Below, one piece after another: positions 24,901 through 39,000 of a stretch of DNA of 64,000 nt. The stretch is from NCBI GenBank assembly GCA_047967505.1, contig CM106541.1, one strand, 5' to 3'. The notes below the pieces were generated by a model. It worked only from the letters and a program-made list of their open reading frames with translations, did no database searches and was not told where the DNA came from. The stretch is from Dipteris shenzhenensis (taxonomy: Eukaryota > Polypodiophyta > Polypodiopsida > Gleicheniales). Within the stretch, counting starts at the first letter, position 1; each line of letters starts with the position of its first letter. Made by a program: the position numbers and the translations under genes.

Positions 24901-27416
24901 TGCCCATCCAGGCATCAACAACACTCATAGGTTACTCAGTGCAACATACTACTGGCCTCAGATGAAAAGCGACGTAATCAAAATGGTTACATCTTGCTTA
25001 TCTTGTCAACAAATGAAAGCAAGCTGACGACTTTCAACAGGACTTCTTCAGCCTCTTTCAGTTCCAACTGAAAGGTGGGAAAGTATTTCCATGGATTTCA
25101 TTACAACACTACCACGATCCTCTAGAGGTAACACTCAGATTATGGTAATTGTTGATCGATTGTCCAAAATGGCACACTTTGTCGCTTGCAAAAGCAGTGC
25201 ACAGGCTCCGGACATAGCCAAACTCTTCATACAACACATCTTTTGACACCATGGATTGCCCAAGAATATTATATCCGACAGAGATCCTAAGTTTACCAAT
25301 CACTTTTGGATTTCACTGTTCGAATCTTTGGGTACAACTCTACTGTTTAGTTCAGCCTACCACCCAAAATCAGATGGCCAGACTGAAAGAGTCAACCAAG
25401 TTCTGGAAGAAATGCTTCGACATTATATTCAGTCACGCCTAGCAGCTTGAGAAGAGTATCTACCACTCCTTGAGTTTGCTTATAATAACTCTTTCCATAG
25501 TGCCATCAGCATGACTCCATTTCAAGCAGCTTATGGACACACTCCGATTGTACCAACGAATTTTGTACTTCAACATCGAGTGGCCCTAGTTGATCAACTG
25601 GTTCAAGAAATGCAAGACATTCTACTACAAGTCAGGGATCATATGTGAAAAGCGCAAGAGCGGTATCAATGATCTACCAACAAACATAGACGTCACCTGG
25701 AATTTGACACTGGTGACATGATGCTATTATTTGTAGCCCCACATCGCTATAAGACGGTTAAGTCTGTGTTTCCTAAGTTGCGACCAAGATACTATGGACC
25801 TTTCCGGATCGTCAAGAAAAATTCACCTTTAAGTTACAAATTGGAATGACCACCATCATGGGGTAAAATCCATCCGACATTTCATATTCTTTAGCTAAAG
25901 ACGTACATTCCAGGCGATGAAGCAGTTCCTCCTGGAGTTGATTATGTCCCAGAAATCGAAGACGATTATCCTTATTCCTGAGCGTATTCTGGACCATCGA
26001 CAGCGAGAGACTCGACATCGACTTATCACAGAATTCCTTGTTCTTTGGCAAGATCTGGACAACTCTGACGCTACTTGGCAATCTGATGAAGACTTACAGC
26101 AGTACCCTGACATTTTACAGCAGTATTTTCAGAATTTACTGATTTTCTGCATCAGTTCATTATCTCCACCAGGGTCTTATTTTGAGTGGGAGGGGATGTC
26201 ACGATCTGTGACGTATTCCTTTCTCTATATCTAGACTTATGGATGGTTTGATGAATGGACACTTGTGGAAGGGTATGCCCTTTCGACGGGACACTTCCTA
26301 TGAGGCACAACCCTTCACAAGAGACATTTTGTGGAAGAGACATTCCTATTGTAATGTACCCTCTCATCAAGGGTCACACCCTTCACAAGGGGTACACACC
26401 TCTTCATGCACATACACTTTGGAGTACACACCTTTTCATGTGTGACTCTTCACTCTCTGTATAAGAGAGGCCCAATTGTATGGATGACACACAGATACAC
26501 TACAGACACTCAAGCAATACAATTATTCCTTGTTCTCTGCTATTTCAGTCTCCTCTCTGTTCCTTAACACATTTCTAAATATAGTAAATCTAGGATTTCT
26601 TATACTCGTGCCCAATTCCCCCCCCCACTGGAGCAGTACTTGTTTTACATCCTTTTTATGGTAGCTTGAGTGAGCTATTTTGGCATTGTATATTTAGCTT
26701 TGCTGTCTTACCCATGGGATTTAAATGCATGGACTTTATTCTGACCTGAGCAAGAGCTTCTAACCAGCTAGGTCCCCTTAACTATTGCTCTATCATGCCC
26801 TTGCGATAACATGGTGCACCTGGTTATGGAAGCATTCTCCTTTTGCTATCCAGATGTAGAGCAATGGAACACTGCAGTAAAATTCTAGACATGGGCGACA
26901 GATTGGCCAAACACATACTAACAACTTCGGAATTTTTGGAAATTCTAGAAGATAGATGTAAAGAGCTATTATCGTTTTGATAGTGGTTTCTAGTCCCATA
27001 GATCCTGTAGATTTCCTTACAGGTGAATAGAGTTGTAAACCAAAGAGCCATGGACCTTTATGATATAAGTGCAAAAGACCTTATGACTTTGTCTCACGGT
27101 GTAGTCATTATATCTTTGGAATTTCGGCTTTGGGTATGTTTAGGATCCTTGAACATAGAATCAAAATCCAAAGTGCTCATTTTCTTTTTAGCTTTTAGGT
27201 TGGTTCTATTTTTGGAGGTCATCTTCTCTTAGGTACCTGCTTAGTTTTGGTTTTTCCCCACCACCCTATTTTTCCATTATTTGCTATTATTTTTAGATTA
27301 AAATAAATAACTAAATAATAAAGAATGATAATAATTGTTTCCTTGTGTCAACATTTGTTTTCTTATATATGTGTTGGTTTATCTTTGTTTCCTTGTGTTA
27401 GTGTTGACTTAATTTG

Positions 27417-27473
<57 letters not shown>

Positions 27474-30400
27474 TATATTTATCCCTTGCCGCATGACGGA
27501 CACCATACACTAATCATGACATCCTCTCCGATCATAGCCTCTCCCATTGGTACTCCACACGACCCTCCACCTTACCACATATCTCGAGGACATCCCGCTC
27601 CTAGAAGATCGAGTTGCTATGATCACCCGATCCCTTCATGAGGTTGCCTGCCCACTTTCACACACGCCACCTGCTCCACTGGCCCACCGTCCCTTGGCTT
27701 AATTTCTTGCAATAGTTGGTACAATAACAAGTGAAAGGCTTTATGCCATCAACTCAAGTTCAAGACTATGCATCACCTTCTGAGTGAGACATAGACTATA
27801 TGCAAGTATTGTTGGAACTTGGGGAGAGAGGAGAGCTTCATCATGGAGGTGAGTGAGAACACATGAGATATTCAAGTGGGTGTTCTATTCATTGTGAGAG
27901 GGAAGTCCCTCTTTTATAGAAATGGAGAGAGGGTGTCCTAAATCAATGGCACCTCTCCTATATCAATGGAGGTAGCTCCTAAATCATAGGAACTCCACAA
28001 TCATGGGCACCACTGCATGTGGGGGCCTTTGCATTACATCATCACCTGTGTCATGGTCTATGGCACTAAGTGTACCTCCCCTTGATCACATATATCCCAA
28101 CATACCCACCCTCAAGGGTTTGCCTCTTGCTACGCAAGGATTCATCTAGTCATATAGTTTCTCATGCCATCTCATGGTGGTCTAGGATAAATCTATGGCT
28201 AGCATCTCATGCTAGCAAAGGTGCGCAAGGGTCAAGGTTTACAAAAATGGGATAGACCCCCTCAAATGGTTCTCTCTCTTGCATGTATAAGGATTAATCA
28301 TAGGCCTTCGTGTGGGCCTAGTTTCTCATGTCTGCAAGAAGTACCATGGGAGCAAACATACATCATATGGCCTACATCGTATGGTGATCAGAGGTGATTT
28401 ACAAAAGACAAAACACATAACATTCTTTTTGGAGTACTACTCCAAACAAAGAACCTCAAAAATTGACCAAGTGATGATAAATTTCAAAAGACAAAGCTTT
28501 ATCTTCTACCACAAAGTTTGATTCTTCATTTGTTGATGGAGTCTTTCCTTCAGCAAGATTTTCTTTATTGTTGATGCACCTCTTCTTCACATGAAATGCT
28601 TCATTCTCTTGGGTGTCATTCCTCTCCTCTTCTTGGGCTTGTCTCTTGGAGAGCAGCTGTAGAGAAAACCTTTTTAGGTGGCAATACTCCATAGTATGAT
28701 TGGGTACTCCACAGAAGATACATATCTTTTTCTTGGTGTTCACCTTGATGAAATATTCACCATTATAGGGCTTTACTCTCATTCTAGGCTTCTTTTGGAA
28801 TGCTTTCCTCTGAGATACATAATCAATGTTAGAGGAACAATATAGCATATTGGGAAGGTCTTACCACTAATGTGGCAGTGTCTAGTCCCTTACAAAGAAG
28901 TCTCCTTCTCCATAAGTATAATTGGTTAGAGAGATAGTTAGATACCCCAAACTCTTAGCATAAAGTAAATACAGTGTCTATTGCTTCAAAAAATAGAATT
29001 CAAGCATATTCAAATCATAAATGCATTATGAGCATTTACCAAAACTGTCAATGATACGTACACTTTCTTGACTCTCTGGTTTTCGTTGATTCACTGGCTA
29101 ACAATCACAAGCGCTGGCATCATATTTTTCCTCCCAGCCTCCTTGTGGATTGCATCCTATAAAGATACTTAATTTTTCATTCCTTATGCATATCCACAAG
29201 CCCACATCTCCCTAGATGGTTCCTTCTGCCACATGTCATCATTCTAGACCTTTAACTTGGTACACCATTTACCCCTCTCTTGGGGCACAATTAAAACATT
29301 TGCCCCTTGGCATTATTATACATTTAGGTGCACCTAGGCGTGAGCACTCAGAACCACCTAGTCGATGCCAATACACCCTCACCTAGGACCTTGGCAGTTA
29401 CTTCTCTTGACCATTTAATTTACGCACACAAAATATTACAAAAGTCGGTCATCTAAGAGAAATGCCCACCGATCTTTCCGAGGTCATGCTATCTTGGCTA
29501 GAGCATAACATTCCTTCCCTCTTCAAGCATCAACGTTCTCGATGATGAAATATGGGAACACTCTTTGTAACTGGCATACGGATTTCCAGGTAGCTTCCGA
29601 TAGAGATAGACCATGCCGTGCAACCAACACCGTGGGTATCTTCTGATTGCTTACTTGCATTGTTCCTCGGTCCAGTATTCTTGCTGGTTTGCGTCTTTCA
29701 TTATCCTCTATCTCCTGAAACAAAACAACACCTTCGATTAGTGAGTCACCAGTATGTAAAAATTTCTTTAAACAAGAAACATGAAACACTGGGTGCACCT
29801 TACACCCCGGTAGTAATTCTAATTTATAGGCTACATTGCCTATTCTTTTTAGAATTAACCATGGTTCACAATATCGAGGTGATAACTTAGCACACTCTCC
29901 TGCAGTCAAAGACTTAGAGTGCGAAGGAACTCTGAGAAAAACTTTTTCTCCTTCCTTAAATTCTCTAGTGGATCGGTTTTCATCCGCATACACCTTAGCT
30001 CTATCCATAGCTTGGTGGATGTTAGCTCTCGCAAGTGCTAGCACCTCCCGCATCTTAACCACAAAGTTCGCGGCACTAGGCACTTTCTGAGGTATTCCAA
30101 CTATAGTTGGATTCATTGGTCTATAACCATAGTTCAGTTCAAACGGACTGAACCCTGTAGAGGAATGTTTTCTATCATTGTAGGCAAACTCCAACAATGG
30201 CAACCACTTGTCCCATGTATGTTGCCTCAATGACACATATGCTGTCAGCATATTCTCTAAAATTTGGTTGATTCTTTCCGTCTGACCATCCGTTTCTGGA
30301 TGATCCCCACTAATATATGTCTAATAAATAAATCCGCCACTTGCGGGGCACTAACAGACTCCCTAGTTGGAATGAAGTGAGCCATCTTGGTAAGACGATC

Positions 30401-33400
30401 AACCACCACAAGGATAGAATCATATCCACCTTGTGTCATAGGCAGCCCTACAATAGAGTCCATGGAAATGCTCTCCCACTTACTTAGTGGTATCTCCAAG
30501 GGCTGTAAAAGTCCGAGTGGCTTCACCCGCTCGGCCTTACTTACCTGACACGAAAAACACCGTGTCACATATTCATGAATATGCTTTTTCATCTTTGGCC
30601 AAAAGAAATCTCGTTTCACGAGATCATAAGTCTTCTCGACTCCTAGATGTCCCGCACATGGGCTATCATGGCACTGTCGAATGACTCTCTGCCTGAGATC
30701 ATTCTGATTAGGTACTACTACCTTGCCTTTTCTTTTTAGCATACCATCCCTTATGGTATATCTTGCATAAGTTTGGCCTTTCCTGGATGCCAGGTCATCC
30801 TCTTCCCTGGGTTTCAATACATGAGCCTTAGGCCAAAGGCTCTGGACAAACTCGTCCACCTTTTGAGTTTCTCTAATCTCGGCCATTAGAGCACTCTCTA
30901 ACACCGTGAAACTCATGTTATGCATAATGTGTGACAACGCATGAGCAACTTTATTATCTTTTCCTCTTCGGTACCGAATCGTTTAATTAAACTCCTGCAT
31001 GAGTTCTGCCCACCTAGCTTGACGGCCTCTCAAGTCAGGTTATTTACAAAAATGTTTCAGAGTATCATGATCAACGTCCACATAAAACTCTGATCCATAC
31101 AAATAATGTCGCCATGTTTTCAAAGCATGGACAACAGCATACAACTCCAATTCATGAGTTAGCCAATTCCTTTGAAGAGGGAGTAATCAACTCGAAGCTT
31201 ATTAAGAGGCTCAAGTTGAAAACTAGTCCGTCTGACTATGCTTATACGGTCAAGATGGCAGACGGAAGTTCAACTGAAGTATGGGACTCAAGGGTTACCG
31301 AGTTGGAACTTCGAATTCAGGACTATGTTGAGAAGCTGGACTTTGAGTTGACCAGGCTTGCTCACGCAGATATAGCCCTAGGAATGGCTTGGCATTTTTG
31401 GAAAAATCCAGCCATTGATTGGAAAAAGCATATTTATCAATTCAAGATGAACGGGATAGAATATGTTTTACGAGGTGAGAAGGATTTACCTCGAGGACCA
31501 TTGATTTCAGCCATGGAAATTCGGAAGACTCCGAAAGAGTTTTTGTGTCTGTGTATAGCATCGGTAGAGTCGATTGATGATGCGTCGACTAGCACTGAGG
31601 CTACCCAAGATGGGGAAATGGCCGAGTTGGCTAAAGAGATATCGGAGAAGTTCTCTGATTGTTTCAAGGATGAGTTACCTTATGGGTTACCTCCAAGGCG
31701 GAATGTTCAACATAAAATTGAGCTTATCCCGGGGGCAGAACCTGTAAATAGACCTCCCTATAGATTAAGCTTTACAGAAGAAGCTGAGGTGCGAAGACAA
31801 CTGGAAGAATACCTCAAGCTGGGATAGATTCAATCAAGTTTTTCACCTTTTGCTTCCCCAGTGATATTAAGAGGAAGAAAGATGATACTTTTCGTCTCTG
31901 TATAGATTACAGAGCATTGAATAATATCACTGTTAAGCACAGGTATCCGATGGCTCGGATCGATGATTTGCTAGATGCATTACATGGGGCCGTAATTTTT
32001 AGTAAGATAGATCTTAAGTGTGGCTACCATCAGATCCGTATTAGAGCCGAGGATGTGCATAAAACCGCTTTTAGAAGCATGTTTGGACATTATGAGTTTT
32101 TGGTAATGCCCTTTGGACTTACCAATGCTCCAGCTACATTCGTCATGCTTATGAGCGATTTACTACGTCCGTATATCGGAAAGTTTGTAGTACACTTTAT
32201 TGACGATATTCTAGTATTCAGTAAAAGTATTATTGAGCATCGTGAACACTTAAGAATAGTGTTCAGTACTTTGAGGAAAGCCAGTCTTTATGTAAATAAG
32301 AAGAAAACTATACTGTGTATGGTTAGACTTGAATATTTAGGATTCATGATTACTCGAGAGGGGGTAGAAATGGATCCAAAGAAAGTGGCTGCGATACTGA
32401 CTTGGCCAATCCCTCAGAGTTTGACCGCTCTGCGATCATTCTTGGGATTTTTCCAATTTTATCGAAGGCATATCAAAGGATATTCCGAAATAGTATCGCC
32501 ATTGACTAATCTGACCTCATATAAAGTACCTTTTATATGGGGATAGAATCAACAGGAAAGTTTTAACACCATAAAACAAGCTGTGGTCAGAGGACTGGTG
32601 TTAAAAATAGTTGATCCCCAGAAACCGATGTTCCTGGAAACCGAAGCAAGTGGCATTGCGGTAGGAGCAGCTCTCCTCCAAGAGGGAAGGCCAGTAGCCT
32701 TATGAAATGATACGTACACTTTCTTGACTCTCTAGTTTTCGTTGATTCACTGGCTAACTCACAATCATAGGTGTTGGCATCATATTTTTCCTCCCAGCCT
32801 CATTGTGGATTGCATGCTATAAAGATACGTAATTTTTCATTCCTTATGCATATCCACAAGCCCACATCTCCCTAGATGGTTCCTTCTGCCACATGTCATC
32901 ATTCTAGACCTTTAACTTGGTACACCATTTACCCCTCTCTTGGGGCACAATTAAAACATTTGCCCCTTGGCATTATTACACATTTAGTTGCACCTAGGCC
33001 TGAGCACTCAGAACCACCTAGTCGATGCTAGTACACCCTCACCTAGGACCTTGGCAGTTACTTCTCTTGACCATTTAATTTACGCACATAAAATATTACA
33101 AAAGTCGGTCATCTAAGAGAAAATGCCCACCGATCTTTCCGAGGTTATGCTATCTCGGCTAGAGCATAACAGTCAAACTGCAGGACAGTGCTCCAAAGAT
33201 AAGACTAAAAAATGCCTTAGATCACTTCCAATGGTCAAACATCCAAAAGACCAAAGATAACTGAGATAATAATGAAACTTTCTAGCACTTAACCATATTC
33301 AATGGTTCATCTTAGAAGCAGATATCACTGTTACCCCCAAATTGAGCAGTCTGAAATTGGAGAGTGCAATTGAAGCTGAAGAGAAAAGCTTTGAGAGGGC

Positions 33401-35970
33401 TTTCAAAGGCAAATGGAAGCTCTTACTGAGGACTACTTCCAGCAGAGAGGATTGCCAAAAAATGCGCAGCATTGCTCATGACAGTAGCGCCTTCTGCGAC
33501 TGGTCTTTTGCTTGTTTCTCCTTATTCCAGCAAGCATTTGAGCTCAAATTTCATGAGCAGCAAGCTCATAGTGTCGTCCACCCGTGGCTAAGAGGAATTG
33601 GCGAAATATCGTGTTAGTAGGCAGAATTGCTTGAAAGTTTGGTGAGCAGAGATCGTGTTGGCACAGACTGTAGAGGGCATCTCTCTCTAATTGCTTGGTG
33701 TCAAAGGTGCGCCCCAAGTAGAGGAAACTTCAACTCAGAGGGCTCTGGGAATGGTCACTTAATGGAGGAGAACGGAGGTAAACAAAATCTGGAGAGAGAG
33801 AGGGCAGAAATGAAGAAGAAGATGGAGGGTGGAGAAGAAGATGATGAGGTGGCATATTGAAGCTACAATGGGCTAGAGACTCAAGGAGGCTCTGATACCA
33901 AATGTCGGAACTTGGGGAGAAAGAAAGAAAGAAAGAAAGTTTATTAAAGTCTTCGGGAGACCGTGAAGGTCTATGAAACTAAAGGTAACTGATACAATGA
34001 GCATAACGGTGGCGGTCTCAAAACGGGCCAGCCAACCGTTCTACAAAAAAGAGGTTATGAAGGACGGTGTGTCTAGTCCTGATACAAAAAATATGTGTCA
34101 ACCTCCAGATGATACAAAAAAGAAGGGGGGGGCACCAAAAATGGGGCAGGGGGGGGAGATACAAAATATATGTGCAGGTGGTGATCATCAGAGACCAATC
34201 ATAGAGGGGCCATCAAATGGGAGGCCGGAAAAAACCCTGCGATAGATGATTGGCCTCTGACGTCACGCGGCCTAATCGAGCTCGGTCGTCGGGGGGGAGG
34301 GTGGCCCTGTGGATGAGGGCAACGGTAACCCCGGTGGGGCGAGCATAGAGCAGAGACGAGATGTCATGGACCCGGATGTGTGAGTCTGTCCGCTGGCGCA
34401 GTTGTCGTGGCTCTGGCTCTGGCTCTCGCTCACGTCCGCGTCGTCGGCTAGACTGAGGAGAGGTATCCTGTGACTGGAAGAAATCAGTGATGGGCCGCTG
34501 GGTGTCCTCACGTTGTGTGTGTGTCGCCGTGCTCGGAGAGAGGTATCTCGGTGGCGAGTCATCTCATGTAAGAAAGCGGCTAGGCATCGCTGATTCGGGA
34601 ATTGCAGCATGTGTGGGAGGGGGCTGAATCCATCGCGGAAGAGGCAGTGGTACCGGCCTCGGATGGCATAATAGATTGGACATCTGAAAGCAAAGTGCTC
34701 CTCCGACTCGATCTCCTGCAAGTCGCAAAGTGGGCAAAGGCGGCCCTCTCGTGGGATACCCTCTGTGCGTCCGCTCTCGATCCGTAATCGGTGTGACGAA
34801 ACCCTAAACTGACCGAGGGAGATCCAGAGCGCATGTGGTAGATGAAGTTGTGTGTAACTCGGAGGTGTGATGAAGCCCTCCTGTGAGATTTGGAGGCAGT
34901 GTCGGCAGTAGAAGTCGAGCTTCACAGGAAGCTCGGAGTGAAGAAACCATGTCTGCTAGGTGTGGAGCTGGAGCAGATCCGCTCGAATGAGCCGGTTGAC
35001 CTCTTGGTCAGTGGGGGAGAGGGGAGATGGTGGAGCGTCGAGGCTGTACTGAAAAGGAGGCAACCGGTCTAAGTCGAGGCCCAGTCGGGTGAACCAACTG
35101 GAAAGACGACTATACTAGCATCGCTGGTCCCCATCAATGGATAAGGCCATAGAGGAGGATAGGGCTAGCCAAGGTATTACTGCCCAGATAACCTCCAAGT
35201 CGTAGTCTAACTCCTGCAGGCATTTGACGAGTCGGGCGCGGGGAACGGTGTCGAATGCTTTGTGAAAATCCACAAAGCAACAATATACTCTCCGTCTCCT
35301 GTGTCTGGCCTCCTCAATGATCCCTCTAAGTGTAAAAATGTGATCGTAAGTCGAGTGATCCGCCCTGAAGCTGACCTGTCCGGATGCTCTGATCCCCTGT
35401 ACCTCTGCGCGAGCACTGACCTCGCCGTCTAACACTGATGCATAGATCTTGGAGATAACATGTCCAATCATGATGGTCCTGTAATTCCCTGGATCCATGG
35501 GATCTCCTGCTTTGTGGATGGGTGTGATAGTGTTCAGGGTCCAGGCTATGGGGAACCTGTGGCAGACAGCTTCATTGAACATCGTTGCCAGGATGGGGGC
35601 TAGAGTTTTGATGCCATAGGCAACAAACTCTGTGCATAGGCCCTCATGATCCTTAGCTCGGCCGTTGTGAAGCTTAAGCGCTGCGTGGGTGACTCCCTAG
35701 GTTGTGAAGAGGGTGAGAGAGGAGAGCTTCATCATGGAGGTGAGTGAGAACACATGAGATATTCAAATGGGTGTTCTATTCATTATGAGGGGGAAGTCTC
35801 TCTTTTATGGAAATGGAGAGAGGGTGTCCTAAATCAATAGCACCTCTCCTACATGAATGGAGGTAGCTCCTAAATCATAGGAACTCCACAATCATAGGCA
35901 GCACCCCATGTGGGGGCCTTTGCATTACATCATCACACCTGTCATGATCTATGGCACTAAGTGTACCTCT

Positions 35971-36007
<37 letters not shown>

Positions 36008-39000
36008 CCATATGACTGCTAGTGGATGCACACATGCACTTAGTAAGCCCTTGATCACATATATCCCAACAAGTATTGCAGCCTAGTCCATTGGAAGAAG
36101 CAGGCTCTCGTTCGTCAGCAGAATGACTAGTTAAATAAATATTATGTTTAACAACTCCAAGGATTTCTAGCATAAGTTTCTCGAGCGACAGGTTCCCTCT
36201 CCTATCACAGATACTACACTTTGGCACTCTTATGCGCACACATTGTACAACATTTTGCACTAGCCATCATCTGACCTCTTACTGCTATCCGGCCCCACTG
36301 CCTGCACACTAGTCACCACCAGTGGCGTCAAACACTCAGCTTTCAAGCTCCATAACAGTTGGGTGAAGAATCATGAGGGACGCCATATTGAATAGATGGA
36401 CTAAGTTACTATGGCCCTGACCTTTTCAATGAAGCGGTGTGCACCGGTTTCCATGCATTCGAAACCTTAACACCATCACTCCCATTCATAAGGTAGGGGA
36501 TCTCGTGAGCCCATAAAACTATAGGGCCAGTATTATTGGGCATATCATGTCCAAGATCTATGCATCAGTACTCAATACACAAGTTAGCAAGTTTACAGAG
36601 CTGCACGGACTTAGAGAAGATGGACAGGTAGGCTTTTGGGATTATCATGTAGCTTTAAATCACATCCTCACACTTACGAGGTATCATTGAGGAGGCCAGA
36701 GGGTTTATTGCTGCTTTGCGGATTTTTGCAAGGCTTTTGACACAATGGTGAGAGCTTGTCTTGTTCAACGCTTGTAGGATCTAGGGTACGGTCAAGAGAC
36801 CATTTGGGCAGCCATGGCCCTCTACGAGGAAGTCCTAGGCAAGGTTCGATTGGCCAGAGGGTAACAGAGGAGATCAAGAGCATTATCGAGGTCTAGGGTT
36901 ATCTGCTATCACGAACCCTATTTGGTTTATACATTGACAAGCTTGTGACCTTCCTCAGGACATTGCACAAATAGAAGTTCACGTCGGAAAGATTATTAGT
37001 GGAGGTCGTCGCATCCTACACGTATTTAGGGGTCCTTTTCTTTGGCACGATTTTCACGATGTGCCCAGCAATGCAGACCCAATTGAACAGGGATACACGC
37101 ACTAGCTAGACTTGAGTAACAGTGTTTTCACTCTCATTTCTATGATTCATGGACCAAGTCTCTATGGCAGCCCTTGCTGGGGTACTGATCCATCAAAGGT
37201 AGACTTGGCTGAGTGGAGAGGTTCCAGGTTCTCTTATTGTCATGGATGATCCGTAGTAAGCTGTTAGTCTCATATTAGATCATTTTGGCTGAGCTCCACA
37301 ATAGCTTGATGCAACATTTCAATTGAATGCATACCTCTACCAAGTTGAGGATTATTGTCACATGCACCTGACAACTGGCTTCATCGACAAAGTGCAGATA
37401 GTTCCTATGATAGGATATTTTGTCGTATGCCATGACCCCATTGTGAGCCCTTGTCCAAGGACAGTCAGGGACGAGCTACGTAGGTTAGTCTCTCAGCCTT
37501 AGGTCAAGTCAGAAATCAAGTCCTTGTTCACTAGTACCCACTTGAGAACAATAGGTTGTTATTGTTTCCATCTTAGGTTAGGTTAGGTCTAGGTCTTAGC
37601 CTAGGATAGGAGCCCTAGAGGGCCCCCCAAAGGTTGACCATGGACCAGAGGCAAGCATCAGAGAATATTCACCTTTGCCCGATTGACGGCAAGACTCCTT
37701 CACCATTCTCGACGCACTGTCTGAGCTAGCCATCATCCACGAGGAGAGAAGCATTCCTAGTATCCCTTTGATCTCCCACATGCACGTAGCTCGTTCTATT
37801 CGTAAAGGCGCCATATGCACATTGGTGTATGTCCATTGTCAGCTAAATTCAGTGCAGGCAGCTCCTCCTTTGTGGCACGCAATGGCCGATCTCATCCAGG
37901 AGTTCCATGATATTATGCTCCGGCACAATCTACCACCACAGCTTCCGCCTCACAGACCTGAGGACCATAGGATTGAATTAGTTTCGGAATCAATGCCTCC
38001 CATTAAAATTCCTTATTAATTTTCTAAGACTATGGAGGCAGAGTTAGAGCAAGAGCACATGCAGCTATTATGCGTTGGGTTTATCCGGCCATCCTCATCA
38101 CCTTTTGCGGCTCCAATTCTATTTGTTCAGAAAAAGGATAAGACGGCACAACTATGTGTCAACTACAGGGCACTCAACAAAATCACCATCAGCATAAATT
38201 TCCCATTCCCCTCATTGAGTATATTTTAGAACGCTTGAATGGTGCTAGGTATATTTTCAAGATAGAGTCGAGCGGTTATCACCAGGTCCGAATATTCGAT
38301 GCTGACATCCTAAAGACAACATTTAGGACATCGTAGTCATGCTGTTCGGTCTCAAAAATGCACCACCAACATTCAACCAAGATGATGTCGTGGGTGTTCG
38401 TCGCTGAACCTGTTTATCTTTCTAGATGATATCTTAATCTTCTTTGCCACAACGGAGCAGCATATACGGGATGTGCAGAAAGCTCAAGTATGTGTGGGTG
38501 TGTGGATTTGTATGTGTGAGAGCATACTTTCATACTATGGTCTACACCCACTGTTGGGCGCTGATGACGTCAGTGGGGATGTCATAGTAGCTAGTCCTTG
38601 CTATGCGTGATGGAGTTTATGGTTTTCAATCTTATGAGTGACTATCGTGAGATTGAAACTGCACTATGTTGTGTTTTTAGAGGATGAGTTTGGGAATGTT
38701 CCTGGATTCATCTAGGTATGTGCAGAAAGCTCTTCACCTTTTGCGCGATAATCAATTATATCTCAATGCCAAGAAAAGTGAGTTCGGCTTGATGGAAATC
38801 CAATATTAGGGTAACATCATCAGCGCCATTGGCATTCGCTTGGATCTTGAAAAAATTCAAGCTATCACTAATCGGGCAGTCCCCATGAAGGCCCTGGAGA
38901 TCCCATCTTTAGTAGGGGTTTGCCAGGCTTACAGTTCACATATGCCTGGATTCTCCACCACCTCATCCCCCTTAACCGACTTATTAAAAGGGGTGACGAC

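Larger units (their letters stand above)
20082..26604 (+). mobile_element. Complete Ty3/gypsy chromovirus
   Basis: A 6.5-kb element with LTRs 20082-20492 and 26197-26604, a tRNA-iMet primer site, gag, protease-RT-RNase H-integrase order (the gypsy order), a C-terminal chromodomain and a purine tract GAGTGGGAGGGGA before the 3' LTR. CTCGT flanks both ends (20077-20081 and 26605-26609). The coding frame carries about a dozen stops and shifts, so it is inactive. It lies in intron 1 of the FYVE gene, in the same orientation. Confidence 0.95.
29052..33171 (-). mobile_element. Ty3/gypsy element with internally inverted pol
   Basis: LTRs are at 29052-29520 and 32708-33171, flanked by GTCAA at 29047-29051 and 33172-33176. 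The purine tract GAAGAGGGAAGGAA next to 29520 sets the element on the - strand. RNase H (second half) and integrase read on -, but the protease-like region, RT and first half of RNase H (31175-32707) read on +. The primer site and gag are missing. It sits inside gag-only element F. Confidence 0.92.
27810..36071 (-). mobile_element. Gag-only LTR retrotransposon F, with nested insertions
   Basis: LTRs are at 27810-28102 (3', - strand) and 33903-33920 plus 35715-36071 (5', split). AGTAT flanks both ends (27805-27809 and 36072-36076). Removing the gypsy element (29052-33171 plus one 5-bp repeat) and the LINE (33921-35714) leaves about 2.3 kb, close to elements B and G. It has a primer site and the tail of a Gag but no pol. 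The start of the Gag frame (capsid part) is missing, so it is a deleted derivative. Confidence 0.92.

Noticed and set aside
27414-27641. Poly Ser-Leu frame
   Set aside because: Translation of a TC dinucleotide repeat.
36674-36883. Open frame on - over the decayed LINE
   Set aside because: Lies opposite recognisable LINE RT sequence and has no motif.
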